A stretch of 64,000 nt of DNA from assembly GCF_035712445.1 (NCBI RefSeq), contig NZ_DASTAT010000093.1, forward strand, positions 62,001-126,000. The letters run 5' to 3'. Position numbers and translations under genes: made by a program. Every line of letters begins with the position of its first letter. Positions within the stretch are counted from its first letter, which is position 1. The DNA is from Oligoflexus sp. Lineage in GTDB: Bacteria > Bdellovibrionota_B > Oligoflexia > Oligoflexales > Oligoflexaceae. Below the pieces are notes generated by a model that was not told where the DNA came from, searched no databases, and saw only the letters and a list, made by a program, of their open reading frames with translations. Shown here in pieces: positions 49,464 to 57,854 of this stretch.

Positions 49464-49491
49464 TGGGAGCGCCTGAGTGGCGATTCTCCCA
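49464..49491. other. stem-loop in the hsp20-nsrR gap (49409-49775)
   Basis: TGGGAGCGCC (49464-49473) and GGCG..CTCCCA (49479-49491) form a stem with an ATT bulge, 55 bases after hsp20. It lacks a T run, so it is a poor terminator. The rest of the 367-base gap has no gene I can support; it must contain the nsrR promoter. Confidence 0.35.
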
Positions 49492-49775
49492 AGGAAGTGA
49501 ATTCGCCACGGATTTGCGTGAATGCTTAGGATTTTCCTAGTCGTGACCGCTTCAAAAACTGCTTGTTTCTATGTACTTTCTCTGCCCCTGCTAGCAAGCA
49601 TGAAGGTTTTTTTCAATCCTTTGTTGCCTCGAAAAGATTTCTTTAACGGGCCGCGTTTCGTTGCACCTGTGCAGGGGAGCGGTATAATTTTTTTATATCC
49701 TCCCGTCCAGTGTGTGCAAATGTCTTGCACGTATGGCAACACTTTAATTTGCTCAGCAGCAATGTGGAGAAGGGT

Positions 49776-50243
49776 TTGGAAATTTCCTTATACTCCGATT
49801 ATTCGTTTCGTGTGCTCATGTACCTTGCCCTGCATGGTCAGAAACTGGTGCAGATCAAGACGATCAGTGATGCCTATCGCGTCTCGGAGAATCACCTGGT
49901 GAAGGTCGTGCAGCATCTGGTGCGCCTTGGGTATGTGGCGTCGGTGCGGGGCCGGAGTGGTGGGATTCGATTGGCCAAGGCTCCCGAGGACATCGGCCTT
50001 GGTGACGTTTTCCGAAAGACCGAGCCAAGCCTGAAGCTCCTGGCCTGTTTTGAGCCTGAGCATACCGGCTGCCCGATCGTCAGCGTCTGTGACTTGAATC
50101 TGACATTTCAGAAGGCCATGAAATGTTTTCTGGATGAGCTGGACCGGCAAACGCTGGCGAATCTGGTCGTTCGTCGGCAGTCGATGCTGGGGGCCTTGAA
50201 CATCCAGCCTTACGTCGTGGAAAAGCAGCAGCAGACGAGTTGA
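49776..50243 (+). CDS. nsrR: Rrf2-family regulator, NsrR-like
   Basis: 155 residues beginning MEISLYSDYSFRVLMYLALHG, the NsrR/Rrf2 start, with HTH ISDAYRVSENHLVKVVQHLVRLGYV and wing GRSGGIRLAK. The three cysteines (ACFEPEHTGCPIVSVCDL) match the NsrR [Fe-S] cluster pattern, which senses nitric oxide. TTG 49776 has GGAG 6 bases before it; the open frame reaches 49710 but is not family-like there. No obvious NO-detoxification gene is adjacent, so targets lie elsewhere. Confidence 0.85.
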   Translation: MEISLYSDYSFRVLMYLALHGQKLVQIKTISDAYRVSENHLVKVVQHLVRLGYVASVRGRSGGIRLAKAPEDIGLGDVFRKTEPSLKLLACFEPEHTGCPIVSVCDLNLTFQKAMKCFLDELDRQTLANLVVRRQSMLGALNIQPYVVEKQQQTS

Positions 50244-50246
50244 TGC

Positions 50247-50903
50247 CTACTGATTGCAGAAATCGCGGAGAGCCTGGCTGATGCCATCCGCTGTGGGACA
50301 ATTGCTGGCGGTCTTGTTTTCCGCTATGGGATTGTTTTTCAGATCCAGCACCATCAAAGCGGAAAGGTCGCTCAAGGGATTGACGTCCTTGATCTGGTTG
50401 CCGGACAGATTCAAAATATAAAGTTTTTTCAAAGCGCCGATCGCTTCGACATTGGTGACTTTATTCCGACCCACATAGAGCTCCTGGAGCGTGACCAGAT
50501 CACGCAGAGGGCTGACGTCGGTGATCTGGTTGTTATCCAGTACAAGGTCCTTGAGCTTCGACAGACGCTTGAGCGGACCCAGATCCTCGATCCGATTTCC
50601 ATAAAGGTGCAGCCACTGGAGCTGATCCAGATCGCCGATCGGCGTCAGATCCTTGATGTCTTTTTCATTGAGCACAAGGAAAGTCATGCCCCGAAGTTTC
50701 GATTCCGCATCCCGGCAGTTCTGAGTGCCGGTCATTTCCAGAAGGACCTTATAGGTTTTCGCGGCTTCCGAGGCTGGATCCGTCTGTTCGCAGCGGGTGG
50801 CAAAAGTCTCGCTCGGTGGAATGGCCTCTTTCACGGGTTCCCTTGCAGCTTTACAGGCGGAAACGCAGACGAGCAAACTGAGCACAAGCGAAGCTTTTCC
50901 CAT
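50247..50903 (-). CDS. leucine-rich repeat lipoprotein (internalin-like)
   Basis: Signal peptide MGKASLVLSLLVCVSAC ends in a lipobox, so it is membrane-anchored. Residues 85-200 hold about five 22-residue repeats of the SDS22/internalin type (LDQLQWLHLYGNRIEDLGPL, LSKLKDLVLDNNQITDVSPL, LVTLQELYVGRNKVTNVEAI). These mediate protein contacts. AAAGGTG is 5 bases before ATG 50903. A lipidated LRR in a Gram-negative is a plausible surface or periplasmic adaptor. Function unknown. Confidence 0.85.
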   Translation of the reverse strand: MGKASLVLSLLVCVSACKAAREPVKEAIPPSETFATRCEQTDPASEAAKTYKVLLEMTGTQNCRDAESKLRGMTFLVLNEKDIKDLTPIGDLDQLQWLHLYGNRIEDLGPLKRLSKLKDLVLDNNQITDVSPLRDLVTLQELYVGRNKVTNVEAIGALKKLYILNLSGNQIKDVNPLSDLSALMVLDLKNNPIAENKTASNCPTADGISQALRDFCNQ

Positions 50904-51160
50904 GCGGGCACCTTTGGAATGCTGTGGCGAATTAGATTTCCAGCATAGCATGACGCCTTCCTTTGTCCAATGACCTGAGCCGGCGATTCCCCTGGGGAAT
51001 AACGTGCCGGCTGTATGTTTTTTTGACAGTTTCCAGAATATTCAGCGCCATACTTACTGATTTCCTTGGGGAATTCCCAGGCAGGGCTTTTGCAATATAT
51101 ACGCCGGGAACAGGTTGTCCCGCTGATGTTGTGTTCCGCCCTGCTGCTGTGAGGTGCCCT

Positions 51161-51526
51161 GTGAAATATCCTGATTCCTATTGCATCAAGTGTAAAAAGC
51201 ATACCGATACCCTTGGCAAACATACGATCATGCTCGTCAATAATCGTCGCGCTTTGAAGGGTATTTGTCCTGTCTGCGCCACGGAAACCTACCGTTTCAT
51301 GCCGAAGAAAGACGATGTTCGCGTCACGCCGCCTCTTTCCGTAATCTCGTCGATTCAACCCCGCAATGCTCCGGTCTCGGCCGTGCTTCCGACTACGGCT
51401 GCCAAACGGCTGGATCGTTATGGAAGGACTTCGGCGGCGCAGGAAATGCTGTATTACGGGAGTCTTTTGGTGGTGCTGGGCCTGGCTTTGGCGGTTGGGT
51501 TCGTCGCCATTATGAAGATGATGTAA
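51161..51526 (+). CDS. zinc-ribbon (DUF5679-like) single-pass membrane protein
   Basis: The first 50 residues read YCIKCKKHTDTLGKHTIMLVNNRRALKGICPVCATETYRFM, two CxxC pairs around an N-G/R-A-LKG core as in DUF5679. A proline/alanine linker follows and a C-terminal membrane helix (LLVVLGLALAVGFVAIM). GTG 51161 has GAGG 6 bases before it. The open frame extends to 50963 but with no family character. Function unknown. Confidence 0.7.
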   Translation: MKYPDSYCIKCKKHTDTLGKHTIMLVNNRRALKGICPVCATETYRFMPKKDDVRVTPPLSVISSIQPRNAPVSAVLPTTAAKRLDRYGRTSAAQEMLYYGSLLVVLGLALAVGFVAIMKMM

Positions 51527-51527
51527 A

Positions 51528-51545
51528 AGGGTTCCTGAGGAACCC
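51528..51545 (-). terminator. terminator of fabH (convergent junction)
   Basis: GGGTTCC TGA GGAACCC is a perfect 7-pair hairpin; on the minus strand it is followed by TTTTAC, so it serves fabH best. Confidence 0.65.
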
Positions 51546-51557
51546 GTTGGATGGATC

Positions 51558-52562
51558 TTAGTAAGTCACAATCGCTGCGGCCCAGGTAAAGCCTGCCCCG
51601 AATGCCGCCATCAGCATGGTCTGACCCCGAGCAATTTTGCCTTCCCGAATTGTCTCATCCAGCAGCATAGGAATGGATGCGGCCGAGCAGTTGCCGTATT
51701 TTTGAATATTGTTGTGAACTTTATGCGGAGGAATCTGCAGAAGCTCTGCGACTTTTTCATTGATGCGAATATTCGCCTGGTGGAAAAGGAAGTGGTCGAT
51801 GGAATCCAGCGTACGGCCTTCCTTTTCCAGGACTTCCTTCACGACCTGGGTCAAACGCTCCACAGCATGTTTGAAGACATAGCGGCCTTCCATAAAGGGA
51901 AAGAGCTTACCCTGCTCGCGATCTTCGTCGGTCATCCACACGCCTTTGCTTGTGCCTGGCTTTTCAACCCAAAGACGATCCGCAAACTGACCCTGGCTGT
52001 GAAGGGCAACCGATCCAACGCCGGCCGGTTCTTCGGTGGCTTCCAGGACAACCGATCCCGATCCATCACCGAAAAGAACAGCCACATCACGACCGCGCGT
52101 GGTCCAGTCGAGCAGCGGCGAATGAGCTTCCGCACCAACGACCAGAACGCGCTTATACTGCCCGGATTCAATGAAGAGCTTGGCGACGTTCAAGGAATAG
52201 ATAAAACCCGAGCACTGGCAGCGCAGGTCCATGGACGGCGTGGTTTCGAGTCCGAGTTTTTGCTGAAGAATGGCGGATGTTCCCGGAAATTGATGATCCG
52301 GAGACAGGGTCGCGACGATGATGAGGTCGATGCTTTCCGGTGTGCAGTTGGCGGCAGCCAAAGCCTTGCGAGCGGATTCCAAAGCAAGGTCCGAGGTGGA
52401 CATGCCGGGCTCGATCACATGCCGTTCTTCAATGCCCGAGCGTTGACGGATCCACTCGTCCGAAGTGTCCATGAACTGTTCCAGATCCTTGTTCTTCAAA
52501 ACTTTTGGCGGAACATAAAGGCCAGTTCCCGCGATGCGGGCACGAATTTTAGCTGGGGTCAT
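51558..52562 (-). CDS. fabH: beta-ketoacyl-ACP synthase III
   Basis: Starts fatty acid synthesis by condensing acetyl-CoA with malonyl-ACP. The catalytic Cys lies in MDLRCQCSGFIYSL, His in FLFHQANIRINEKV and Asn in IQKYGNCSAASIP, all conserved. Length (334) is normal. Gly-rich MLMAAFGAGFTWAAA closes the fold. It stands alone, not in a fab cluster, so it might be a second copy with a different acyl primer. Confidence 0.93.
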   Translation of the reverse strand: MTPAKIRARIAGTGLYVPPKVLKNKDLEQFMDTSDEWIRQRSGIEERHVIEPGMSTSDLALESARKALAAANCTPESIDLIIVATLSPDHQFPGTSAILQQKLGLETTPSMDLRCQCSGFIYSLNVAKLFIESGQYKRVLVVGAEAHSPLLDWTTRGRDVAVLFGDGSGSVVLEATEEPAGVGSVALHSQGQFADRLWVEKPGTSKGVWMTDEDREQGKLFPFMEGRYVFKHAVERLTQVVKEVLEKEGRTLDSIDHFLFHQANIRINEKVAELLQIPPHKVHNNIQKYGNCSAASIPMLLDETIREGKIARGQTMLMAAFGAGFTWAAAIVTY

Positions 52563-52691
52563 CGAACGGTCTCCTCACCAACTTTGGCATGAAGCAGCCA
52601 AAATAACTAAGGAGGGGATCATACCCTCGTTTCAGGCTTCCGTCAAAATCAAGTGGCAGGCTGAAGGCAGGGAGTGCGCAAGGGGAAACAA

Positions 52692-52709
52692 GGGGCCCCT
52701 GAAGGCCCC
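52692..52709 (-). terminator. terminator downstream of the lipoprotein gene
   Basis: GGGGCC CCTGAA GGCCCC hairpin between the lipoprotein gene and fabH; on the minus strand a weak TTGTTT follows. Confidence 0.5.
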
Positions 52710-52723
52710 GCAAGAGCAGAGGT

Positions 52724-54610
52724 TTACTCTTCCCACATCGAAATACCGGCCTCGAAGAGATAACCCTCGCCACGCGAAAACAGGGCTTTACCTGTCAATA
52801 TGTCGAGGGAGTTCTGCATGCGATTGGGGTAAAGTTCGAAGGTCAACGTGGTGTCCTTGATCTGATCGGGTGTGAGGGTCATGAAGTAGTCGGGTGACGC
52901 TTCATTTCTGGCTTTGACGCCGAGGCCCACAGCTTCCGGATCATCCAGGACCATGCTGAATTCAATCCGGCCTTTGGCAGGATTCAGACTGAGTTTGGCT
53001 TTCCGCATGGTTTCCCCGGCCAGACCAAGCCCGGCCGGACAGTCGATCGATACGCGATTGGTTTTATCAAAGCAGCCTTCAAAGACTTGACTTTCAAAGT
53101 CTTCAAAGCTGATAGTCGCCCGCATGATGTCCCCGACATGAGTGACGGTCATACGATAGGCAATAAAACCAAAGGCCACATCCCCAGCATTGGCGCTGCG
53201 AATACCGGCCCGCAGCGCATCACTTGCAACCGCCGTCAGACGATCACGTTCCGTGCGGTGAAAGGTGAGATCCTTTTGCAGTGTAGCGAGCTCCGCTTCC
53301 TTTTGATCCTTGATCACGCGGTCGGCGGGACTCATGGGGAAGACCTTGCCGATGAAGATATTGTTGATGGCGGTGATGGCGTCCTGCTGCAGACCGAGGC
53401 TATCCGCGGAAGGCTGGCTCAATGTCTTACCGGGGGCCAAGGCGTGGAAATAATAATCCGAGTTGCTGGCCTGAGGCGTGCCGACGGTTGGACGCTGACC
53501 GAAGAATTTCACGGAATCGGAAACAGTTTTCAGATCCGCGCGATCCTTGACCACCATCAAAGCCGAGTTGAATTCCACATCCAAAAGGAAGGACTGGGGT
53601 GTTTTCTCTTTCCAGGTACGGGCAAAGATACCGCAAATAAAGCCGAATTCCGGATCAAGCAGCTTCTGGCAGGAGGCTTCCGTGCCGATCGAAGGCTTGC
53701 CGCTTTGCAGCGCTGTGTAGAAGTAGACCTTCTTTTTGAAGATCGCATCCTTCACAATCGATGTCGCGGTCTTGATATAAGGCGCCGAGATCGTTTCATC
53801 AGCCAGAAGAATCTTACGGAAGATTTCGGTCTTGGCCTTGTCTTCAAAGATGGGCTTCAGAAGTTCACCGAGACTCGTTCCATTCTGAGTCAGAAGACTG
53901 CCGCTCTTCACGACACCTTCCTGCCAGATACAGGTGAAATAATCACCGGTGGTGCAGGACTCACCCTGGAAGTATCCGCGTTCCTTATAATAGGACTCGC
54001 AGAGCTGATTGGGACTGGGACGCTCGGTGTAACCATCGACAGCCAGCGCTGCGAACACAGGATGCGCCGCGAATTCAACAATCTTCGCATCGCAGTAACT
54101 GGCAAAGGTCGCCTGCAGTTTGGTGCTGTCTTCAGGGCTTAAACCCAGCTGGGCGGAAGCACCGGTAAACCACTCCGCTGCAGCCTTCTGCCGATCAGCC
54201 AAAGGAATGTCTTCACCGCGCTTCTGGGCTTCGGTCAAGAACACCTTCAGATCTTCCTGCTTCTGTTTGATTTCGGTGACAACGCTTCCCGAATCCCCAT
54301 AGCGGGCATCGAAGTCCTTTTCATTCCCGACAAAGCTTTTGGCATCAGCGGCCTTGATACGCGTAAGTTCGGAAGCTCCGATCACATCGGCCAGAAGATT
54401 CACGTTGCCGGTTGGATTCAGAATCAGCATCGTACTCTTATAGCTGACCTGGGTCTTGCCGTCCGTCAGGGCAAAGACGTTGTCTTTGATGGCGGGAAAG
54501 GCGGGAAGGCCCACGGTGTCGACAGACTGCTTTTCGGCGTTCGCGCCTTTACCGCAACCCTGAAGAGCTGCAAGGCCGAGGACGACCAATCCTAAATATT
54601 TCAGATTCAT
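52724..54610 (-). CDS. large lipoprotein of unknown function
   Basis: Signal MNLKYLGLVVLGLAALQGC with lipobox, then about 600 residues with no recognised domain. Features: GNEKDFDARYGDSG, a Cys-containing central region (GYFQGESCTTGDYFTCIWQEGVV, SCQKLLDPEFGFICGIF), and a beta-rich C-terminus (TLTFELYPNRMQNSLDIL). It lies 15 bases from the downstream end of a beta-barrel gene on the same strand, which follows a TPR-like secreted protein. The three probably form an operon and an envelope complex. Confidence 0.7.
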   Translation of the reverse strand: MNLKYLGLVVLGLAALQGCGKGANAEKQSVDTVGLPAFPAIKDNVFALTDGKTQVSYKSTMLILNPTGNVNLLADVIGASELTRIKAADAKSFVGNEKDFDARYGDSGSVVTEIKQKQEDLKVFLTEAQKRGEDIPLADRQKAAAEWFTGASAQLGLSPEDSTKLQATFASYCDAKIVEFAAHPVFAALAVDGYTERPSPNQLCESYYKERGYFQGESCTTGDYFTCIWQEGVVKSGSLLTQNGTSLGELLKPIFEDKAKTEIFRKILLADETISAPYIKTATSIVKDAIFKKKVYFYTALQSGKPSIGTEASCQKLLDPEFGFICGIFARTWKEKTPQSFLLDVEFNSALMVVKDRADLKTVSDSVKFFGQRPTVGTPQASNSDYYFHALAPGKTLSQPSADSLGLQQDAITAINNIFIGKVFPMSPADRVIKDQKEAELATLQKDLTFHRTERDRLTAVASDALRAGIRSANAGDVAFGFIAYRMTVTHVGDIMRATISFEDFESQVFEGCFDKTNRVSIDCPAGLGLAGETMRKAKLSLNPAKGRIEFSMVLDDPEAVGLGVKARNEASPDYFMTLTPDQIKDTTLTFELYPNRMQNSLDILTGKALFSRGEGYLFEAGISMWEE

Positions 54611-54625
54611 GATGATTCCCCTCGA

Positions 54626-55855
54626 TTAAAAGAACAGGTTGATGTCCATCTGCGCAAAATCCGTAATCGGCATATTGCGGCTGGCCAGCTGACGTCGATA
54701 TTCAAACATCACGTTGGCGGGCAAAGGGAATTCCTTGCGGCGATAAGCTTCCACCGTGGAATAACCGATGCGGGCCTGCGCATATTCCGAATTCTGATCC
54801 GTCCAGCGCTGCAGCTCGCTTTTCACAGCAGCCTCGGGCACATCATAACGATCGCCGAACTTGCGATAGTAAAGAGCGCCGAGTCCACCAGTCACGCCGG
54901 TGATGGCCGATTCATACTGAACAGAAATGCCCGCATCAACCTTGTCGCCGTATTTGAAGTCTGTGGAGTTCACAGGCACTTCAATACTTTCTTCATAGGT
55001 TTTCCAGGGAATCCGGCGGGTGTCCGGAGCCTGGTAGGTATACTTGGCAAACTGGTTCAGAAACACGGTGCTGCTCAGCTGCTGATCGAAAGTCAGCTGC
55101 GAGAAAACATCCCACTGTCCGTCACCAAAAGGCAAATCGGTGAGAATACTCGGGCTATCACGACGGCCCGTAGGGGCGACAAAGCCTCCGGTCACGGCCA
55201 TTTTCAAAACGTCCTGATTCACGGCGCGGTATTTCAGGGCCAACGTGGTATCACCCCAGCCCGTTTGATTCCAGGGACGCAGTTCCGTGTAGTTCCACTT
55301 CACCAGTTTGCGGTTCAGGCGGCCGATGGCATCCTGGAATTTCTCGACAGCTTCCTGGGCGGATCCATAGTTATTCATGGATTCTGTGGTCAGGCGGGCC
55401 AGGAAATCATCCGCGCCGGCGTTGGTGCGGAAGCCGGGTTCGATATCGGTGCTGGTGCTGTAATAGGGCACAGCAAGGGCGATGGTCAGGTTATCCGTCA
55501 AACCCCAGCCGACGATGGGGGCCCAGACGTTGATGCGCGCGTTGAGGTCCGCGTAGAAATCACCAACGGACTGTTCCTTATCGATGCCCTGCTGAATCAG
55601 AAAGGCTTCCAGCTGAGTTCGTTTTAAAGGATCCTCTTCGGTCGAAAGAATGCTGCGGAAGCGGAGAGGACGCCAGAGGGGTTCAGCGAGGGAAATGGAA
55701 TTGCCGTTCGGATCTGTTTTCTCGCTTGTACTGGTGTAAAGTCCCCGAATGTTCAGGTTGCGAATGCCTTGCGGCAGAGTTTTGGTGGATTCAAACGCAG
55801 AAGCAGCCCCGGCACTTGTCAGCAGCGCGAAGGCAAGAACGTGATTCCTTTGCAT
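54626..55855 (-). CDS. outer-membrane beta-barrel protein
   Basis: A 409-residue protein with signal peptide MQRNHVLAFALLTSAGAASA, alternating short beta-strand sequences (IVGWGLTDNLTIALAVPYYST, GWGDTTLALKYRAV, VFLNQFAKYTYQAPD) and a C-terminal phenylalanine (DINLFF), the usual BAM-recognition end. It resembles transporter-like (FadL/DUF-type) barrels in style but is not assignable. It is in a row with the lipoprotein and the TPR-like gene. Confidence 0.75.
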   Translation of the reverse strand: MQRNHVLAFALLTSAGAASAFESTKTLPQGIRNLNIRGLYTSTSEKTDPNGNSISLAEPLWRPLRFRSILSTEEDPLKRTQLEAFLIQQGIDKEQSVGDFYADLNARINVWAPIVGWGLTDNLTIALAVPYYSTSTDIEPGFRTNAGADDFLARLTTESMNNYGSAQEAVEKFQDAIGRLNRKLVKWNYTELRPWNQTGWGDTTLALKYRAVNQDVLKMAVTGGFVAPTGRRDSPSILTDLPFGDGQWDVFSQLTFDQQLSSTVFLNQFAKYTYQAPDTRRIPWKTYEESIEVPVNSTDFKYGDKVDAGISVQYESAITGVTGGLGALYYRKFGDRYDVPEAAVKSELQRWTDQNSEYAQARIGYSTVEAYRRKEFPLPANVMFEYRRQLASRNMPITDFAQMDINLFF

Positions 55856-55879
55856 GGCTCTCTGTCCTCACAAACACAA

Positions 55880-55895
55880 GGGGGCATAAGCCCCC
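55880..55895. other. hairpin between the TPR-like gene and the barrel gene
   Basis: GGGGGC ATAA GCCCCC is a compact stem. It lies in the 71-base gap of the three-gene unit and may stabilise the upstream mRNA or partly terminate it. The T run is weak. Confidence 0.45.
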
Positions 55896-55926
55896 CCATG
55901 AGAATTGTTTATGACTTATCAGGGAA

Positions 55927-56763
55927 TTAGCTGGCTGGCGTTGCGGCCTTCAGCTCGGTGATCGTCTTCACGCAATCGACTGTTTCAGCGCGAATGAATT
56001 CAGGGATCAGACCTTCTTCCAGGTAAGCAGGGAAGTCAGCGAGAGCCTGCTCGGCAGTTGCGAGCGAGTCAGAGTATTTTTTCAGTTCGTTGAGGGTGAT
56101 GATTTTGCGGCGGTAGTTTTCGCAGAAGAGCGCGCCTTCAGCGTTGCCGGGATAAGCTTCGGAAACAAGGGCTTGATCCACGAGTTTCAAAGCTTCGTCT
56201 GGGTTATAGAGTCCACCGGGAAGACCTTTGGCTTCCGGGTTGCCTTTGACAGCAGCTTTCACGCGGAGCAGTCCGCCGCCTTCATAGGTGGTTCCGCCTT
56301 GGGTGGCAAGACCGGCTTCCAGAGCTTTGTTCAGTTCTGGCAGAAGGGTCAGGCGCTGAATGACGTTCGAAACTTCGGCTTCATAAGCGATACAGCTGGC
56401 TTTGAAGTAGTAATAAACTGGGGATTGGAAACCAAGAACGGTGGGGTTCACCAGTTCAGCGCCAACTTTCCAGCAATCGTTGAAGATTTTCTTACGGGCA
56501 GCGCGATCGGTATCACCAACCGTTGTATAAAAGTGGGTGCCTTCGAAGATCGAGGCGCGCAGATAACCTTCTGCAGCGCGGATCAGATCGGCGTCTTTGG
56601 CGCCTTGATCCAGAATCGCTTTATAGGCAGCGCGGGCTTCCTGGGTCGCAGCCACCGACGAATCACGCAGAGCATATTTGGCATCAGCTTCGGTGAAGTC
56701 AGCTGCCTGTGCGCTCATGCTAAAGCCGAGGGCCAAAGCCGCAATCCATTGTTTATTAATCAT
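55927..56763 (-). CDS. secreted TPR-like protein, TatT-family resemblance
   Basis: Signal peptide MINKQWIAALALGFSMSAQA, then helical repeats (ARAAYKAILDQGAKDADLIRAAEGYLRAS; CKASCIAYE-type core SPVYYYFKASCIAYEAEV). The GGTTYEGGGLLRVKAAVKGNPEAKGLPGG then NPDEALKLVDQAL segments resemble TatT/TRAP-associated TPR proteins. AGGAGG lies 7 bases before ATG 56763; the open frame extends to 57000 but has no signal peptide there. It is the first gene of the envelope cluster. The TatT link is by eye and tentative. Confidence 0.6.
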   Translation of the reverse strand: MINKQWIAALALGFSMSAQAADFTEADAKYALRDSSVAATQEARAAYKAILDQGAKDADLIRAAEGYLRASIFEGTHFYTTVGDTDRAARKKIFNDCWKVGAELVNPTVLGFQSPVYYYFKASCIAYEAEVSNVIQRLTLLPELNKALEAGLATQGGTTYEGGGLLRVKAAVKGNPEAKGLPGGLYNPDEALKLVDQALVSEAYPGNAEGALFCENYRRKIITLNELKKYSDSLATAEQALADFPAYLEEGLIPEFIRAETVDCVKTITELKAATPAS

Positions 56764-57147
56764 AAAAAGCCTCCTGAAAATTGAGCGGTTTAAGAACCTG
56801 TACTGAAGTCTGGCCAAGCTACCTATCAGTGTGGCTATTGTCAATTGATTAGCAGGAAAGATAGATTCAGACGTTCCTAGAAAACTTGCAGCGTCTTTGG
56901 CCGGTGTAGAACTTGTCTGACAAGTGTTTGCTGGCTTCAATGAAAGGCATTGAGGTGATTTGCGGGGAAGCGAATGGTCAAAGCGGCAAAATGGGGGCAA
57001 TAACGGCCAATTTTAGACAAGTGTACGCTGAAACCAAAATTTTTCTCATAATTCTCTGAAAGGTCTTAGCTGACTTTCATTCAGGGCGAATTATCTTGTC
57101 ACCATGCCCGTCTTTCAGTATGGGAACAGTGTCAAAAGGGAGGAACT
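56764..57147. other. divergent control region, 384 bases
   Basis: Lies between the TPR-like gene and the OmpR-type regulator. GGGAGG just before 57148 is the regulator's ribosome site. TTGTCAATTGATTAG near 56839 is a possible promoter element. I see no gene in it. Confidence 0.4.
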
Positions 57148-57843
57148 ATGCGTATTTTGGTTGTCGAAGACGATAAAGCTTTGTCCAGCCTACTCGTGCG
57201 CGCTCTGCGCGAGGAATCCTATGCTGTCGATTTGGCTCAGGATGGTCAGGAAGCGGAATGGCTGGCTTATGAGAATCCCTATGACGCCATCGTGCTCGAT
57301 CTTATGCTGCCCATCAAAGATGGACTCACCGTTCTGCGCAACCTGCGCGCAGGCGGCATCAGCACCCCCGTACTGATCCTGACAGCCAAGGATACCACGC
57401 AGGACGTCGTCAAAGGCCTTGATGAAGGCGGTGATGATTACCTGAAAAAGCCCTTCAGCCTGGACGAACTCCTGGCCCGCGTGCGCGCCCTGCTTCGTCG
57501 CAAGGACACCGAGGTGGCGACTGTGATAGAAGTCGGCCCGATCAAGATCGATCCTTCGAAGAAAATGGTCACCCGCGAAGGCAAGCCTATCGAGCTGACC
57601 GCGAAGGAATATGCTCTGATGGAATACTTCGGGCGCAATGCAGGCGTTGTCTTGAGCCGGACCCAGCTTTCCGAACACGTCTGGGACATGAACTTCGAAC
57701 CCACCTCGAACGTGGTCGACGTCTATGTCGGGTACCTGCGCAACAAGATCGACAAACCCTGGGAAAGCAACTTCATTAAGACTATGCGTGGTCACGGTTA
57801 CATGCTGGATGTGGATGGACGCTCGACGACAGCGGACGCCTGA
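57148..57843 (+). CDS. OmpR/PhoB-type response regulator
   Basis: Receiver: VVEDDKALSSLL, phospho-Asp in IVLDLMLPIKDG, Thr in LILTAKD, Lys in DYLKKPFS. The winged-helix output domain (residues 130-225) has ELTAKEYALMEYFGRNAGVVLSR and the NVVDVYVGYLRNKID/ IKTMRGHGYML end. A histidine kinase follows 12 bases later, forming a standard two-component pair. Confidence 0.95.
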   Translation: MRILVVEDDKALSSLLVRALREESYAVDLAQDGQEAEWLAYENPYDAIVLDLMLPIKDGLTVLRNLRAGGISTPVLILTAKDTTQDVVKGLDEGGDDYLKKPFSLDELLARVRALLRRKDTEVATVIEVGPIKIDPSKKMVTREGKPIELTAKEYALMEYFGRNAGVVLSRTQLSEHVWDMNFEPTSNVVDVYVGYLRNKIDKPWESNFIKTMRGHGYMLDVDGRSTTADA

Positions 57844-57854
57844 AGGAGATGCGC

